A stretch of DNA of 64,000 nt from Heligmosomoides polygyrus polygyrus (Eukaryota; Nematoda; Chromadorea; Rhabditida; Heligmosomidae): positions 64,142,969-64,206,968 of the forward strand of contig OX377205.1 of the NCBI GenBank assembly GCA_947396885.1. The letters run 5' to 3'. Below are positions 1 through 12,117 of this stretch, one piece after another (position 1 is the first letter of the stretch; every line of letters begins with the position of its first letter). Position numbers and translations under genes: made by a program. The notes under the pieces are model-generated. The model worked only from the letters and a program-made list of their open reading frames with translations. It ran no database searches and was not told the DNA's origin.

Positions 1-3000
1 CGGGCAGAACTATAATGTGAAGCAGTGTAAAATAAATGTAATCCTATGTAATATGGACGGTGAATCGTTTTTATCAACAGCTTTAGTTAGCGCCCTGCCC
101 CACCAAGCTTCCCCTGGAGTAGCTGGATCGGTGCTTAAAAGGAGGCTATCCAAAAGGTGGGTCTAAACGCGAAGGTGGCGTATACAGAGGTGGGCGGGGG
201 GACACGAGCCTTGGTAGTGAGGCACATCAACCTTGGGAATACGAAAATGCAAGCATCTCGACACGAACCCAAGAAAGAATAGTGTTTCGGCTGATTGAAG
301 AATGGACGCAGTTCACCCGCATTCAGGGCTTCGCATCTCCTCAACGCCGGCCTAAAAGTGGCGTTCTCACAGGAAAGAGGCTGGAGGTTCGAATCCACTC
401 GTTGTGGTCCAGTTTTGCATTATAAGAGAGCAGATAATTGGATTCGCTAACACTGTCATTGGGTTTTGCTCAAGTGATGGAATGATTGGTTCGTTGCAGT
501 CCTGTCTATGTATCTACTAACTGATTTGTTAAGCGAAGGGACCTTGCTAAAGATTATCCGATGGGTAATTCACAGACGTTGAGGAAGGTTGAGACACAAA
601 ACGACGAGCTTCCACTATGGGAAAATATATGTGGAGTCCGTGCAGAGTCTTGGAAAAAGGAGCAGAGTTCAAAATACGAGTGACTGCGACCAACTGGTTG
701 GAGTGCTACATCCACCAACAATTGATATTGATTTGTTCACATAACTTTTCAAGCTCTTTAATATTTTTACTTTTTAGCTAGTCGATGGTTATGGCATAAT
801 TGAGATTTATACAGCGCCAACATATACACAATATAATCGCTGTATTTCGACAGCCTGCGCATTCGGTGAGGAATTCGAACAACGAGATGCAGGAGAATTG
901 GTCCAATTTTACGAAGTGTTATTGGACCAATTCTCTTCCATATCTTTTTTCGAGATCCTCACCTAAGATGTAAGAGAATCGGTCCAGCAACACTTCATGT
1001 TGAATAAGAAGAGGAATAGAAATCCAATAATATTGCCATTAAATCCAATAACCTTACATTTAGAAGCACGCAAAACGGAATGGCAAAGAGCGGATCCAAA
1101 CCCTCGACCTCTTTCTTATGAGTCCGATGCCTTAATCCACTGGCGCTGAGATGAAGCGAACTCCTAGCTACAAGAAGCTACTATTCCCTATCTTTAATCG
1201 ACCGGAGTTCTGTACTTTACAGGACTTGGGTTGAGAAACTTGCACTTTCGCATTTCTGAGGCAGAGGCGCCAGAACACCACTTCCATCTTTCAGATCAAC
1301 CGTTGGAATAGTTTCCTGAATAGACACATTTGGGAAGGATGAATTATTTATTATTCAAGGACCGCTATTGTCTCTCTGTCCTTGAAAAAAATGGAATTGA
1401 ATAGGGTTTCAAATCGGCTCGACCTACGTGTATCATAAATTGCGGAAAGCACTTTAGAACGTAACTGATTACCGCAGGTTTCTGTTCTCCGTCCTTCACT
1501 CTTTTAGTTCAAATACTTTACGGCTAAAATCTTCATCGTAAGGCTTGGAAAAATTGCGAAGCACATATCTCGGTTTTTTTGCAGTGCTAAGAATTGCGCC
1601 CAAGCTCCATGCAGTGTTCAGTGAGGCCATTGCTGGTCACTAATCGGTTTTCGTTTTGCCCTGTGGCAAGCCTAACGTGTATCAGTGAACTTTCCTAGTG
1701 AGGAGGAAGCGAGACTGGCTTGCTCGTCTGCTGCATACGCCGATTACGCACTCACGGTATCACGCAGAAGGAGAGAAAGAACCCGAGAGGAACGCAGGAT
1801 CGCAAGTTTTTCTTTGTACGCTTGCGCTATGCTTCCCCCCCCCCAGCAACATCGACTTCGCTGTTCTGGTAAGCTGCCCAAAAAGAGCTAATTTGAAGCA
1901 TCACTGCTTCTTTTTTCCTCTTCGTTGAATAGCCTTGAAAGCACAGTCACACCTTGTCCGGCGCTGATGGAGCCTCTCACTTCAATTCATCTTCAACGGA
2001 AACCAAAAAAAAAAGGATCCATTTATCTAACTTAAAAAGCGACGACACATCTAGAAGGTCAAGATTGATGCTGTCTAAGTCTCCTATCGATCGTGTTCCG
2101 AGAATTTTTGTCAGCATCTGACAAATGGCTGTAACAGGGCTGGACCACCTACAGCTTCTCAGGACGCCACACCAAGAACGACAAAAGACAACCTGCAGAC
2201 TAACGATGGCTCGAAATTTATTCCAGAGCACAAGCTTACGAAGTATCAGAAATGTTGAGCTTTGTCTGGGGCCAAATTTTCGTATCCGTTTCTCCGATAA
2301 ACTTCTCCAGCCTTTTCAAACGGTCATCGGCATTTAGCTGAAGTTCTAGCAAACGCAACTTTCTAGAAATCAACGTGTTCAAATGGAATGCGAAATACGT
2401 TATTGATAGGGATTTTTCATCTCCTTACGAATGCGCCATGCACCCGATTTGTGCCTAATATGCATTCTTATGATGCCTTGATTGAGAGATCGACGATTTT
2501 TGACGAAAATTCTGAATGGTCAATCGCATGTGCCCTGATATCGTTTTATCCTGCTTAAGGCCGCGAGACGAAGCGGCTGCCTCAAAGACATGGGCGTAGA
2601 TCGTACTTGAACTTCACGTTCGTATTAAGGAAGTACGACTGCCAGAGCGCCAAACGCAGCTGTATGTAGGTGAAAACAATTGCAGTGAATAGGGTTATAG
2701 AGTTGGAATTAGAGTAGACGCAGGAAATTTTGAGATTTGGACTGAGCGATTCACGCAACTTGAAAATTCCAGAGAGAGGGGGCAGCGTTCGATAGATATT
2801 GCACAGGAGAATAATTGCAGGACGCGTAGTATTCTTGGAACAAACACGACCACTTTGGTCAGCACGATTCGGCCGCCCTGTAGAAGCCATTGGAGAAGTA
2901 AAGAAGTGCAGAGGTGAATAGACCAAAGGCTGGCTTCTCCGTCGGTGGCCTCACACATCAAAACGCCGACGGCAGAGTTTCTGTGGCGGGGGGGGGGGGG

Positions 3001-3864
3001 GGGGAAGTCGGCGGCCGGCGTTAGCAGAGGGATCGGACAGATGGCTAGCTATGTAGTAATGCCGAGGTTGTCGATTCTTTACAGCATGCCGGTCCAGATT
3101 TACGAGCTTGGTCGGGACGTGCTGCTAACGCCATAAAGCACGTTATGTGGGCGAAATTGGACGAAAGTACATGCAGGTGATTGCGCCATCCACTACCGGC
3201 AGCAGCTGACATGCAGCATCATATGGCGGTCGCTTCAAGCGAATCAGTCCTTTCTCGTTCGCATCTTTTCGCGCTTCTTCCCTCCATTTTTTTCAGCACA
3301 GTTGCAGGCTCTTTTGCTGCTCTTCCACAGCCGTCGACATTTCGTCGGGTTAGGCGCGTCTTCCATTGCAGCTACTTCTACTGGTCATTCTCAGTATCAT
3401 CCTTCCGTCCTTCCCTAAACAACCTCCCGTCTCACTTTGCGTCTGCTTCAATCGCAGAGAACAATCAAAAGCGTTGCACTTTCATGGCGTTGAACCCCTG
3501 TCCTTCAAAACGAGTAGAAATCTTGCCGTTAAAAAAAAAACGGAGAGGAACATGCACTGTCGGTGGGCACGGTTCCTTCCTAGCAGTCGTTTCATGTTGA
3601 TCCCATGGCGTTTTGAAGATTAAACACGCATCCAAGGTGCATAATTCACATAGCGTTCTATCATAGAAGAACCTCTAGGATATTCCACAGTTGTGCGGTA
3701 TGAAGTTAGCAGCTTGATCCCTAGTTTGCTCATGTGATGATGGATTGTTTCAGAGAGACGAGTACCGTGTAGAGAGTACCGTGCCCCTCCTAGCGTCCCA
3801 CTGCCAAGCTAGAATGGAGCCAGTGCTGTGTAAGAGCCGCTCGGTTGATTGTCCGTAGGCTCTC
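1..3864. other. No supported gene; left flank
   Basis: I see no spliced exon or recognisable protein here. The open frames are short and lack splice context. A GGTTCGAATCC Pol III box-B match lies near 384-394 but without a convincing box A, so I do not call a tRNA or SINE. A poly-G run sits near 2986-3003 and a poly-C run near 1837-1846; both are places where sequencing indels are likely. Confidence 0.5.
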
Positions 3865-3927
3865 TTAGGCCTATGTTATACTTCGGCGACGCGTCGCCGA
3901 CGCTGCGACACGTCAGCGACGGCCCGT

Positions 3928-4075
3928 CACCGACGTCGGCCGACGCTGACGTCACTAGCGACGTCGCCGACGTCGCCACAGACGTCGCCGACGTCGCCAC
4001 AGACGCAGCCGACGTCTGTGGCGACGTCGGTGGCGACGTCAACAGATTCTGTGGCGGCGTCGGGGACGTCGTTGA
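3928..4075. repeat. GACGTC-rich subterminal tandem repeat
   Basis: Short imperfect repeats built on GACGTCGCC and GACGTCGCCACA alternate here and then run in inverted orientation, so the block can fold on itself. It is much more GC- and CpG-rich than its surroundings. A matching block lies near the other end of the same element. Protein-like open frames across it are a by-product of the repeat. Confidence 0.7.
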
Positions 4076-4520
4076 CAGGAGAGCATCGGAGCGCATTTTT
4101 AGCATCGGAGCGCGCTTTCAATGTCATCATTTGGCCACCAGTCTGCCTGAAAAATTAGAAATATATCTTACAAAGAACAATTAGAGAGAGAACTCCAATT
4201 TCATTATGAACATAGCATGTACGGCAGAAAACCGCATAGAATGTAATTTCCAGTCTTTCAAATCAGTGGTAGTAATACTACTACTTACAAAGACGACATA
4301 TTTGAGTTCGGAACATAAACAAACTAAGCGTTACTTTGCGGAGTCTTTCAGTGCAATAAATCATGCAATTGCGAGATGAAAGAAGCAACACCAAATGAGT
4401 TTGCAATTAGCAGAACTGCCATGTACTACCACAAAAAAGACCACCCTGGTACGCTCGTAACGGGTATTTATGTCCGCCATGAGCAGGGCTACGCCCCCTG
4501 GTATAGCTGCTATAATTTGC

Positions 4521-4730
4521 CTATAGCAGGCTATCTGACCCACGATACCCTGAAGTCACTGCCCGCGATATGCCGCGGGGTATACGCCATTGGCCAATAG
4601 CCTTTTCCGCCGCCCAGTAGCTGCAGTTATGCTGATTAACCTCTCCATTCAGCTTTAATGTTGCTTCATCAGTCCCCAGAATCCGTTTCGGAAAATAGGT
4701 CTGCTGCCCACATTTAAATTCTGTAATCAC
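4521..4730 (-). pseudogene. Tc1/mariner-type transposase fragment
   Basis: The minus-strand frame contains TDEATLKLNGEVNQHNCSYW, which matches the first catalytic-Asp region of DDE_3-type (Tc1/mariner-like) transposases, typically (T/S)DEATFxLNGxVNxHNxRYW. Only this region is recognisable; the frame then loses similarity, and neither the second nor third catalytic residue nor a DNA-binding domain was found. It is a short relic lying inside the Harbinger-like element, so that element either captured it or was invaded by it. It is not functional. Confidence 0.55.
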
Positions 4731-5591
4731 TAAACTCGCATGCTACGTGTCTTTCACGTCGTTGTCAAGTTCTAAACATCAAAAAGGCAGATAAAAACAG
4801 ACGTGTGCATGGCGCAATCTATACGTTCATACGTCAAAAAATTCCTATTTGCTTAAGATTTTATATGAGCATTTAACTTCTTCAGTACCTTTTTGTGACC
4901 AAAGTTATCACCTTTCTAACAGTGCATTCATTTCTTGAGACACCCAGTATTATTAGAATTAGGCAGTATAAAAAAAAACACTCACTTCCGTCTATCAGGT
5001 AGAGATACGTATATTTTTATGCCTTTTTTCTGTTGAGACTCTGTTATCTGCCTCAATTTCGTTGTTTGTTAAAGAACACACCAAAGTAACTTTTTACATA
5101 TTTTTCTGCAAGCCTTAAAGAAAACATTTTTCGTTGGAATAGAACTGCTACATATTAAAAACCACAAGAATTCTGTGAAGTCCTCATGTGACTAACTTTA
5201 AATGGACATGAAGAGTAAAAAAGGCACCATTTGTGCCCGCAAGATGGGCGTTTTTGCACTTTCGATTTCGTAATTCGAGGTCCGCCGAGGATGTTGACAG
5301 TGCCGGGAACGAAGAACCCACCCACAAACAAAATACTCCCTCTGAGCGCATTTTTTCCCAGCCTTGAATGAGGCCGGCGACGGCCCGTCGCCGTGCACAG
5401 CGCGGCGACCGACCCACGGACGACGTCGCCACCGACGTCGGCGGCGGAAGTATAACACCCCCCTGCGGAGCTCTCGGCGACGTCGTCGGCGACGCTGTGT
5501 TGGGCGGGCTGCCACGCAGTGCGTAGCTGCCCGCAAAGCACAGCGTCGCCGACGTCGGCCGACGCGTCGCCGAAGTATAACATTGGCCTTA

Positions 5592-7240
5592 ATTCAACGT
5601 TCTGTCAGCGCTCCCTTTCTCATATGAGCTGTCCCCTATACAGACACTAGAATCTCTTGGATCAACAGATTCTAAACAACCTAGCTCGAACGATAACCGA
5701 CATTAAGATACGAAACGGTACGAAGTGCTAAACTACGAACCTCTCTGCTGTGTCGCCTCACGACGTGGGCCGGTTCCGAGTTTCTCATGTCGTCGAGGAC
5801 CTCAGAGGCGCGCGACTGCGACGGTGACAGCGGCGAGCGCTAAACAATGGGCACTATTTTAGACGAATATAAAAGCCAGATGTTCAATTACAAAGCCAGC
5901 GCGATGGAAGGGAAGCATCAAAACAGAAAAATAGGGCATTTGGTGCTGATTCTTGTATCCGTAGAAAAATAAATTAGGGATATAGCTTGAAGCATGGTGT
6001 TCTTCAATAGCTTGAGGATTCGACAAGCATTCTACTTTTCTGTAGAATCTTTTATGGATACCTATTTATCCTGCATAATTAGAATGGGCGGTTCATGGTC
6101 GCCTCCTTCTATATACCCTTAAATGTTAGGTCGTTGCATATGAAATGCCCGATTTTGCTACCTCAACTTCTGGTCGATTTTTCGTGTCTACGAATGTTTC
6201 GGTTTCGGGCACTGTAAACAGTTTCTGGAAGCGCAGACTCTCCCCTACCTGACCTTTTATAGCCTTTGTGGCGTAATTGCCTCTTGCCGAGTTTTTGACG
6301 TCATTTTTATAGTATTGTAATGGTGCTTATTTCAACTAATAAAGTTGCTTTCAAGCGAAGTTATGATCTGTCAAGGTTCAATCAAAATCGGCCATTTCAT
6401 AAGCAACAACAACAGTCACAGATGTGTTGCACCTACAACGTTACCCCTGGCACATCATCTCAGTCATCTCGCTTTCAGCCTAGCTCGCCATCGCAACAAG
6501 ACCAGCTAAGCGTTTTGCGAGGATTCCGGGTAACTGCTTCTAGGTGTACCGAATGAAGGTGACATAGAGTTACCCTCATTGCTTTTGGCAGCAACAAGTC
6601 AACGCTTATTTGCGCAAGATACCATGCAGAAAGGGTATACTCGGCGCATTCCTGAGTGGTGAAACAATTCTTGCAAAGCGCTCCAGCCATCTATATATAC
6701 ATTCATCCCTGCGGAAACTGAGGTTCGTTCATCAGTTCATCCACGATTGAGAGAGCCGTCCAAATTGAGCAGCTTTTTTGAAATGCGTCCCGAATATTCT
6801 GCCAAGATCAAGACTCAACTCATTTAATTGAGAGGTGGTGTCTAACCAACACGCCGATACATCACATTTCGCACGCAATCTTACACAAATCCCCGTAGCG
6901 ATGAGAGCAGAACACGTCCGGGGCTGCCCGCAAGACAGTTGTCGGCTACCGAACACAGTGCACTTGCGCCAGGTGATTGACTTCAGTATGTACTCAGAGG
7001 ATTGCATTACTTGGTCGTTGCTGCTCTTGTGTTCGCAGCAAGCGAGGTAAAGATAGATGCTCTGGAAAAGTGTATTCAGCCAATCGCTTCCACGAAACGC
7101 CCACCAGATCACCTCAGAATTGCTGGAACGTCTGTAGCAAACTATTAGAAGGATATTTTGTTGCGACTAGTAGAACTTTTGCGTCAGACGAGCCTGCACC
7201 CTCTGCTTTCCGGGTAGGATGTTAGCGCAAGCGCAGTAAG
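5592..7240. other. No supported gene
   Basis: There are short open frames on both strands, but none has convincing splice sites, domain motifs or sustained codon bias. I see no repeat with clear ends here. Confidence 0.45.
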
Positions 7241-7997
7241 CACTATGGATTCGAATAGGTGGGCGGGAACCCGCACGTTCTTCGTCTTCTTCATAAATTC
7301 TTCGACCTCTTGATAAGCTCTCCGTTTCCTGCACACTTAGGACATAGGACGTCGCTCAAGTTGACTTCTCGATCTATATACACGTACCATTTTCACTTCA
7401 GAGATGTTCGTTCCGTAGGACGAGAACGGGGTATCAGAAACTCGTCCGTTTCTCATAAACGTCGACTCCATACGATTCAGCTGCAGCCATCGCTCCAACA
7501 TACACGATCTGGGTCGGCCAGCATTCGCTCCGCCTGGCTAATGCTCAGTGTTATGAGCACGATATCAGCGAAACGAACATGGTGCAGCTACCGGCCGTCG
7601 ATCTTCAATTCCCTGTCTTCTCATTGTAGATGGCGCACGACATTTTCGAGGGTATCGCAGAAGAGGCTCGGGGATATGGTATTTCTTGCCGCATTCCTCT
7701 CTTTACGTTGACAATGACTTCGTTGTAGAACAGTGAAATTTTGGTAGTGAATACACTCCATCTCTCGAAGCACTCTGATTTAGTGAAAGTATGTGGGTAT
7801 GCCCTATGCGATCAAGGCCCTGATGACCGCTTTAATATCGCAAGAGTGAGATGCCTTCTTCAGGTCGATAAGCGTAAGGCAGAGTGACAGCTCTTACTCT
7901 CGTGGTACTCTGCCGAACTTCGCAATGGTGCACATGAGTTCGGCCGCGAACACTCTCCGAAATCCTGCTTGTTTGCATGTCCACCCTCGTCTAACGT

Positions 7998-8417
7998 TCA
8001 GCTGATCCTATGAAGGTTGACTCGAGTGAACAGCTTGTAGATCAAGGCCGGCAGACAAATCGGGCGATAGTTGTCAATGTCGTGCACGTCTCCCTTCTTG
8101 TACAGCAAGACGATCCTGCTGGTCTTCCACTGAGATGGAACCTTGCACTCCGACGGGTAGCGCGTGTAGAGCTGCGCCAGGGTGTTGATGAGCGCTGGCG
8201 GTAGGTTCTTCAGGTGTTCCGGCCTGATCCTGTCGGGACCGGGTGCTGTACGTTTCTTCACCGACGAGATGGCGTGTCGAATCTCGGAAGGGAGAACAGA
8301 GAGGACTACGCATCCATCCTGCGTTAGACGGCGTGGGCGCAGGTGGACGGGTCTATCCCAGAAATCAGAGTAGAAGTACCTTTTCCATTGCCATTCTGGA
8401 AGAGGTAAGAATTCCAT
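7998..8417 (-). pseudogene. RTE reverse transcriptase N-terminal fragment
   Basis: The 139-codon frame includes VKKRTAPGPDRIRPEHLKNL, then PSQWKTSRIVLLYKKGDVHD, then IDNYRPICLPALIYKLFTRV: the fingers and early palm region of LINE reverse transcriptases. The catalytic YADD/FADD region would follow but is not legible in one frame below 7998. It continues directly from the linker fragments upstream on this strand. Confidence 0.8.
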
Positions 8418-8885
8418 CAGGGCGTCGAAGACCGGTCATTGAAGTCTTGAAGTTAACGAAGTTCCAGCGGGCATTGCGGGCGCTTAACCCTGCCTCTGCA
8501 GCTTCAGCCAACAATTCCGCCCTTCTCTCCTTAATATCCTCTTTTATCGCAGCTTTGCATAGCTTCGCAGCTCGGACATTAGTTGGTAGTTGCCTGACGC
8601 TCGTGCTGCTCCACGCTGGCGTATCAGCTCCAGAGTTTCCGGAGACAGACGTGTTTTGTTGGTCTTCAAGATAGGCACCGTTTTGGTACTGATGCGGATG
8701 CAAGAAGCGATTGTATTCTTCGTCGATGTTGTTGTCGTCGAAGGTATCGTCCGAAGGGATGCCGACAGGAGCGTGAAGGTCTCATTGACGGTCGTTCTGC
8801 GACTTCTCTTCTTGAGTTTCGCATCCTTCTCTCCCTGACGCGAAAGGCGGAACTTGTGGTCCGATCCTATGTAGGACTTGGGCAC
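8365..8885 (-). pseudogene. RTE endonuclease C-terminus and linker fragments
   Basis: Two overlapping minus-strand frames are present. The first contains YIGSDHKFRLSRQGEKDAK (the conserved SDH of the endonuclease active site), then LSPETLELIRQRGAARASGN. The second carries ERRAELLAEAAEAGLSARNA, the basic linker between endonuclease and reverse transcriptase. Two frames are needed to follow one ancestral protein, so at least one frameshift separates them. Confidence 0.7.
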
Positions 8886-9247
8886 AACGGAGACATCGGT
8901 CAGGCAACACTTGCGGTTGAGGATGAAGGGGTCTCGCTGTGGAACTGGTCATCAGGAGATTCCTAGGTCCATCGTTGTCTTAGTCGAATGATAAACTCAG
9001 ACAGTTTTTTACCTTGACCGTTTCACACCAAGCAGTGGGATGCGATATAGAGTTCTTCAGGCGACCTTTGTGGCTCGATTTTGGTGCTTTGATCACTATG
9101 TGTGGTTTCTGTGGTTTATGTGGAAGCTGCGATTTCTCCTATAAGAACTCAGTTCCACAGGGTAGAATTCGACCTCTCCGTCGTCGTAATCCGATGTTGG
9201 GGCCTACGCGACGAACACAGTAAACGCTGGTACGAAGCTTCATCGCT

Positions 9248-9601
9248 TCAGTTGAAGACGTCCGATTCAGCTTGCCAAAATCTCGTACGTATGTTCATGG
9301 CCAAGTGCGTGTTGACGACGACGCCAACGCCGCCTAATTCCCTGCTGTCGCATGTTCCGAGGAACAGTTCTTCTCCGAAGTCGTAGCTGGCGTGTAGGGG
9401 AGGGGTGGTGTCTTCTCGTCTCGGTCTGTCCGATGACGTCGTACTTATCATCTTGGCTTGCATCATCAGGTCCTCGACGGATGCTTCCGATGCGAGCGTG
9501 CGGGCGTTGTAAGTACAGATCGTTATCCTAATCCTTCTCAATTTTCGCAGCCTGGTTAGGCCCTGAGAACTTGGCAGCCTCTCCGTACTCGTCCTTCCCA
9601 T
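9248..9601 (-). pseudogene. RTE endonuclease domain fragment
   Basis: This 117-codon frame starts with Met at 9601 and includes ICTYNARTLASEA, the first strand of the endonuclease/exonuclease/phosphatase fold in RTE proteins, followed by EELFLGTCDSRELGGVGVVV and NTHLAMNI. It encodes the enzyme that would nick target DNA to prime reverse transcription. Frame is lost after residue ~117. It heads the LINE relic whose reverse transcriptase lies just downstream on the same strand. Confidence 0.75.
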
Positions 9602-9609
9602 CGCTGCAT

Positions 9610-10670
9610 AAATGGGGCTCTTTCGGTGTCAGGGAAATGGGACGATTTAGTGCTGCCGTGTTTCACTGAAATACAACAGGGGTAGCCAGTAAGGCTGCAA
9701 GCATGATGTGCAAGCTTTAGGCCGGTCGATAGTCCCTATTGCGCAAAAATCGACATACATTGAGAACGGTGTGGGCACGTACAAATTCCACCTATCAAAG
9801 ACATTTTGCAGAACTGATCTGAAATCACCTTCTCAACAACCACCCACTGAAGGCAATATAGTCAGCATTAAAAAAATGTCGTCACTGTTTATAAAGCGAT
9901 TCAGATTCCAGACACGAACTTCAACAGACTGTTCGAGGCGAATTTCTTGTTGTTGAGATAAACGATCTCAACTGTTTCATCGAAAATCTTCTAATTTCAA
10001 AGCAGCAATGCCATGCGATTCAGAAAGACATTGGGTACATAAGTTACTAATTTCAGCAATTCTACGTATTTTCGTCAGCGTTGGAAGGAGACGAAGGGAC
10101 GGCAGCATTGAGACAGCAACCGCGTCACATAGAGAAGCGTGGCAGTTAAACGTCTCATGCTCTGTGCCGGTTGCACATGTGTGCTGGGACACGCCTCGAC
10201 TTGCTTCAGCTCTGCTGGAAGATTGAAACCAATCTGTGCTTTTGACACCTATACCAACAAGCAATCGAACCCTCTCCGATAGTCAGGGGTCTCGCCTTAG
10301 TTTCAGTAGGCGAGTGTGACGCAAATTCGATAGCAACTTCGCAACAAGTAACCAGAATCAATCGGTCAATGCTGGTTAACTGGTACTTTTTCGGATTTAG
10401 CCGTCAGTGTTGAGGCTCACGTCAGCGTCGAGTTAAGCACGCACGATAGCGTTCCAGGAATGGTAGAAACTGATCAATTACGCTAGCTGCAATTTTGGAC
10501 TGATAACAGAGCAGTTAGCATGATTTTGAGTGAGCCTGGTACGCATCGCGCGTTGGGGGCGGGGTGCAATCTCGTGGCGATTTCTTACTTCTTTAGCACA
10601 GTTTCACCCTGCACAATACCAAGTGCGGCGCCCAAAAATCGTAAACTTTGTTCAGTAATCGTCGATGGCT
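9610..10670. other. No supported gene
   Basis: This stretch between the LINE and the mariner holds short unconvincing frames. No repeat ends or splice-bounded exons were recognised. Confidence 0.4.
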
Positions 10671-10672
10671 TT

Positions 10673-11558
10673 AAGGGTGAATCAAAATAACGTGGACAAG
10701 ATTTTTTATCATAATCATAAAACAACCAACAATTCGAGAAAAGACGACTAAATTACAACAATACAAACATTAGGGTACGCCATCTTCAAGTGGTTTTGTA
10801 GTGGCCTTCCTTGGAGCGGATGCAGAGGGCCAAACGTTTCGCGAATTTTTCGGCGATGGGCCGCAGGTCATCAGGAGACAACCGTTCCCACTCCTGGCGC
10901 AAGGATTCCTTCAAGGACTCGGGTCTGCGGTGGCATTTGACGCCAACCCTGGCCTCATGCCCACACACTGTAGTCCATCAGATTCAAATCCGGAGAATAC
11001 GGCGGCCATTCCGAAGGCGTGATGGAATCGGGGAAATTAGCCTTGCACCCTGCGCACTGTTCACACTGTGTGCGGGTGAAGAGTCCTGTTGGAACGTCCA
11101 ATGGGCATCACCGAAGTGCTGGTGGGCCCAAGGAAGAATACGGACTCAAGAATGTCTCGCTGGTACACATTTTATCCACGAAAACCAGGCTCTTGCCGCT
11201 GGCGCAGATTCCGCCCCAAACCATGACAGATTGTGGGTTTTGGACGATAGCAGAGGTGCTTGGAGCCTCTATGGACCACATCCTACCATTTTGGCGATTG
11301 TGCGCCTGTTCCATTGTGAACAACTTCGCATCTGTGAACAGAATCTGTTCCCAGGTACGACCTGCGGCCCATCGTCGAAAAATTCGCGAATCGCTTGACC
11401 CTCTGCATCCGCTCCAAGGGAGGCCACTACGAAACCACTTGAACATGACGTACCCCAATGTTTGTATTGTTGTAATTTACTTGACGTTTTCTCGAATTGT
11501 TGGTTGTTTTATAGTTGTGACGGAAAAAATCTTGTCCCCGTTATTTTGGTTCACCCTG
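10673..11558 (-). mobile_element. Mariner-type DNA transposon, internally decayed
   Basis: The ends form inverted repeats of about 110 bp: 10673-10780 reads AAGGGTGAATCAAAATAACG inward, and the right end reverse-complemented reads CAGGGTGAACCAAAATAACG, with continued similarity down to the shared AATACAAACATT motif. The right end abuts TA (11559-11560); the left flank is TT, so the expected TA duplication is imperfect. The minus strand encodes a broken transposase. The element is 886 bp, shorter than a typical ~1.3-kb mariner, consistent with loss of the N-terminal region. Confidence 0.85.
10786..11458 (-). pseudogene. Mariner-type transposase pseudogene
   Basis: Three catalytic-Asp regions can be followed across frames: ILFTDAKLF near 11340, FQQDSSPAHS near 11080, and WPPYSPDLNLMDYSVW near 10990, then a C-terminal stretch ending KSKEGHY-like at 10790 (seen as RSKEGHYKTT). 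VMVWGGICASGKSLVFVD lies between the first two. The spacing and SPDLN motif fit Tc1/mariner enzymes. At least two frameshifts interrupt it, and the N-terminal helix-turn-helix DNA-binding region is missing, so it cannot be active as it stands. Confidence 0.8.
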
Positions 11559-11857
11559 TAAATAAAAGCCAAGAAGCTACACCCGCACTAGCTTCGATAC
11601 CGAGTGTAGTCGTGAGGAAATGCGTGAAGGTGATATGTTGTGCAGATGTGCATGCCTCAAGCAGCATTCAAGTGGTGATTCGGATAGGCCGCAATAGCAA
11701 ACGGGTTCTTTGAACCGCATTTTAAATAGACGCATTTATACGTGTATCGAAACAACTTCATCTGGAACGAAGTTCGCCCTTGGAAATCAATCACGCGTTC
11801 TGTTGTGATCAAAACCAACCGCGCCAGGCTTAAACAACTGTGTTAGGACACTGTTAC

Positions 11858-12105
11858 TAGTAAGGTCTTCAGCTTAACCGGTTCCATGCAGATATCAGTG
11901 GCTGGCCGATTCCCGTATCACGGTGGGTGCTGAGAGACCTAGAGGATATCGCGGATGTTACGTGCGGTCAAACAGCGCCAGTGATGTAAAGCGAAAATCG
12001 CTGCCCGGAAAGCAGAAGATGCGCGTTCGAGTCTCGCCTGGTGCGAGAGTTTTGATCGCAACAGAACATCCTGTAACAACAGATAGCATCTCTACCAGCC
12101 TCTCT
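11858..12105 (+). repeat. Diverged tRNA-related SINE, family A
   Basis: This is an old copy of the unit tandemly repeated at 23.3-24.9 kb. It shares the lead-in GATATCAGTGGCTGGCCGAT, the tRNA-like core (CAGCGCCAGTGATGTAA near 11968, box-B-like GCGTTCGAGTCTCGCC near 12022) and the tail GTTTTGATCGCAACA. The core is mutated. It shows the family also exists as a dispersed single copy, abutting the 3' end of an RTE fragment. Confidence 0.7.
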
Positions 12106-12117
12106 AGGCTCAAATCT

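Larger units (their letters stand above)
3868..5588. mobile_element. PIF/Harbinger-like non-autonomous DNA element
   Basis: The left end reads GGCCTATGTTATACTTCGGC and the right end, reverse-complemented, reads GGCCAATGTTATACTTCGGC. Similarity continues inward through a GACGCGTCG-rich stretch. The element is flanked by TTA at 3865-3867 and 5589-5591. A 3-bp TTA duplication with GG-starting inverted repeats is the hallmark of PIF/Harbinger elements. No Harbinger transposase is visible, so it is non-autonomous (1721 bp). Both ends carry dense GACGTC and GCCGACG motifs (3890-4080 and 5370-5575) that can form extended hairpins, while the middle is AT-rich and holds an unrelated transposase fragment. 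The superfamily call rests on target duplication and end sequence only. Confidence 0.65.
7247..9605 (-). mobile_element. RTE-type non-LTR retrotransposon, 3'-truncated, decayed
   Basis: Read on the minus strand, the frames give in order an apurinic-type endonuclease start (ICTYNARTLASEASVEDLMM near 9510), an endonuclease C-terminal part, a linker, and a reverse transcriptase. This order and wording match the single ORF of RTE-clade LINEs common in hookworms. The reading frame is broken repeatedly. The copy stops near 7247 at the position equivalent to an RAHLFDS motif present in the 12.1-12.8 kb copy, so the C-terminal ~170 codons are absent. No target duplication was found. Confidence 0.8.

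Noticed and set aside
1685..1928. Short plus-strand frames with basic residues
   Set aside because: No splice signals, motifs or repeated use; one runs over a poly-C stretch.
3809..4184. Open frames on both strands over the GACGTC-rich block
   Set aside because: Their repeats follow the DNA repeat in every frame, and the block lies at the end of a transposon.
8010..8838. Plus-strand open frames opposite the RTE reverse transcriptase
   Set aside because: The minus strand carries recognisable LINE protein motifs, so the plus frames are shadows.
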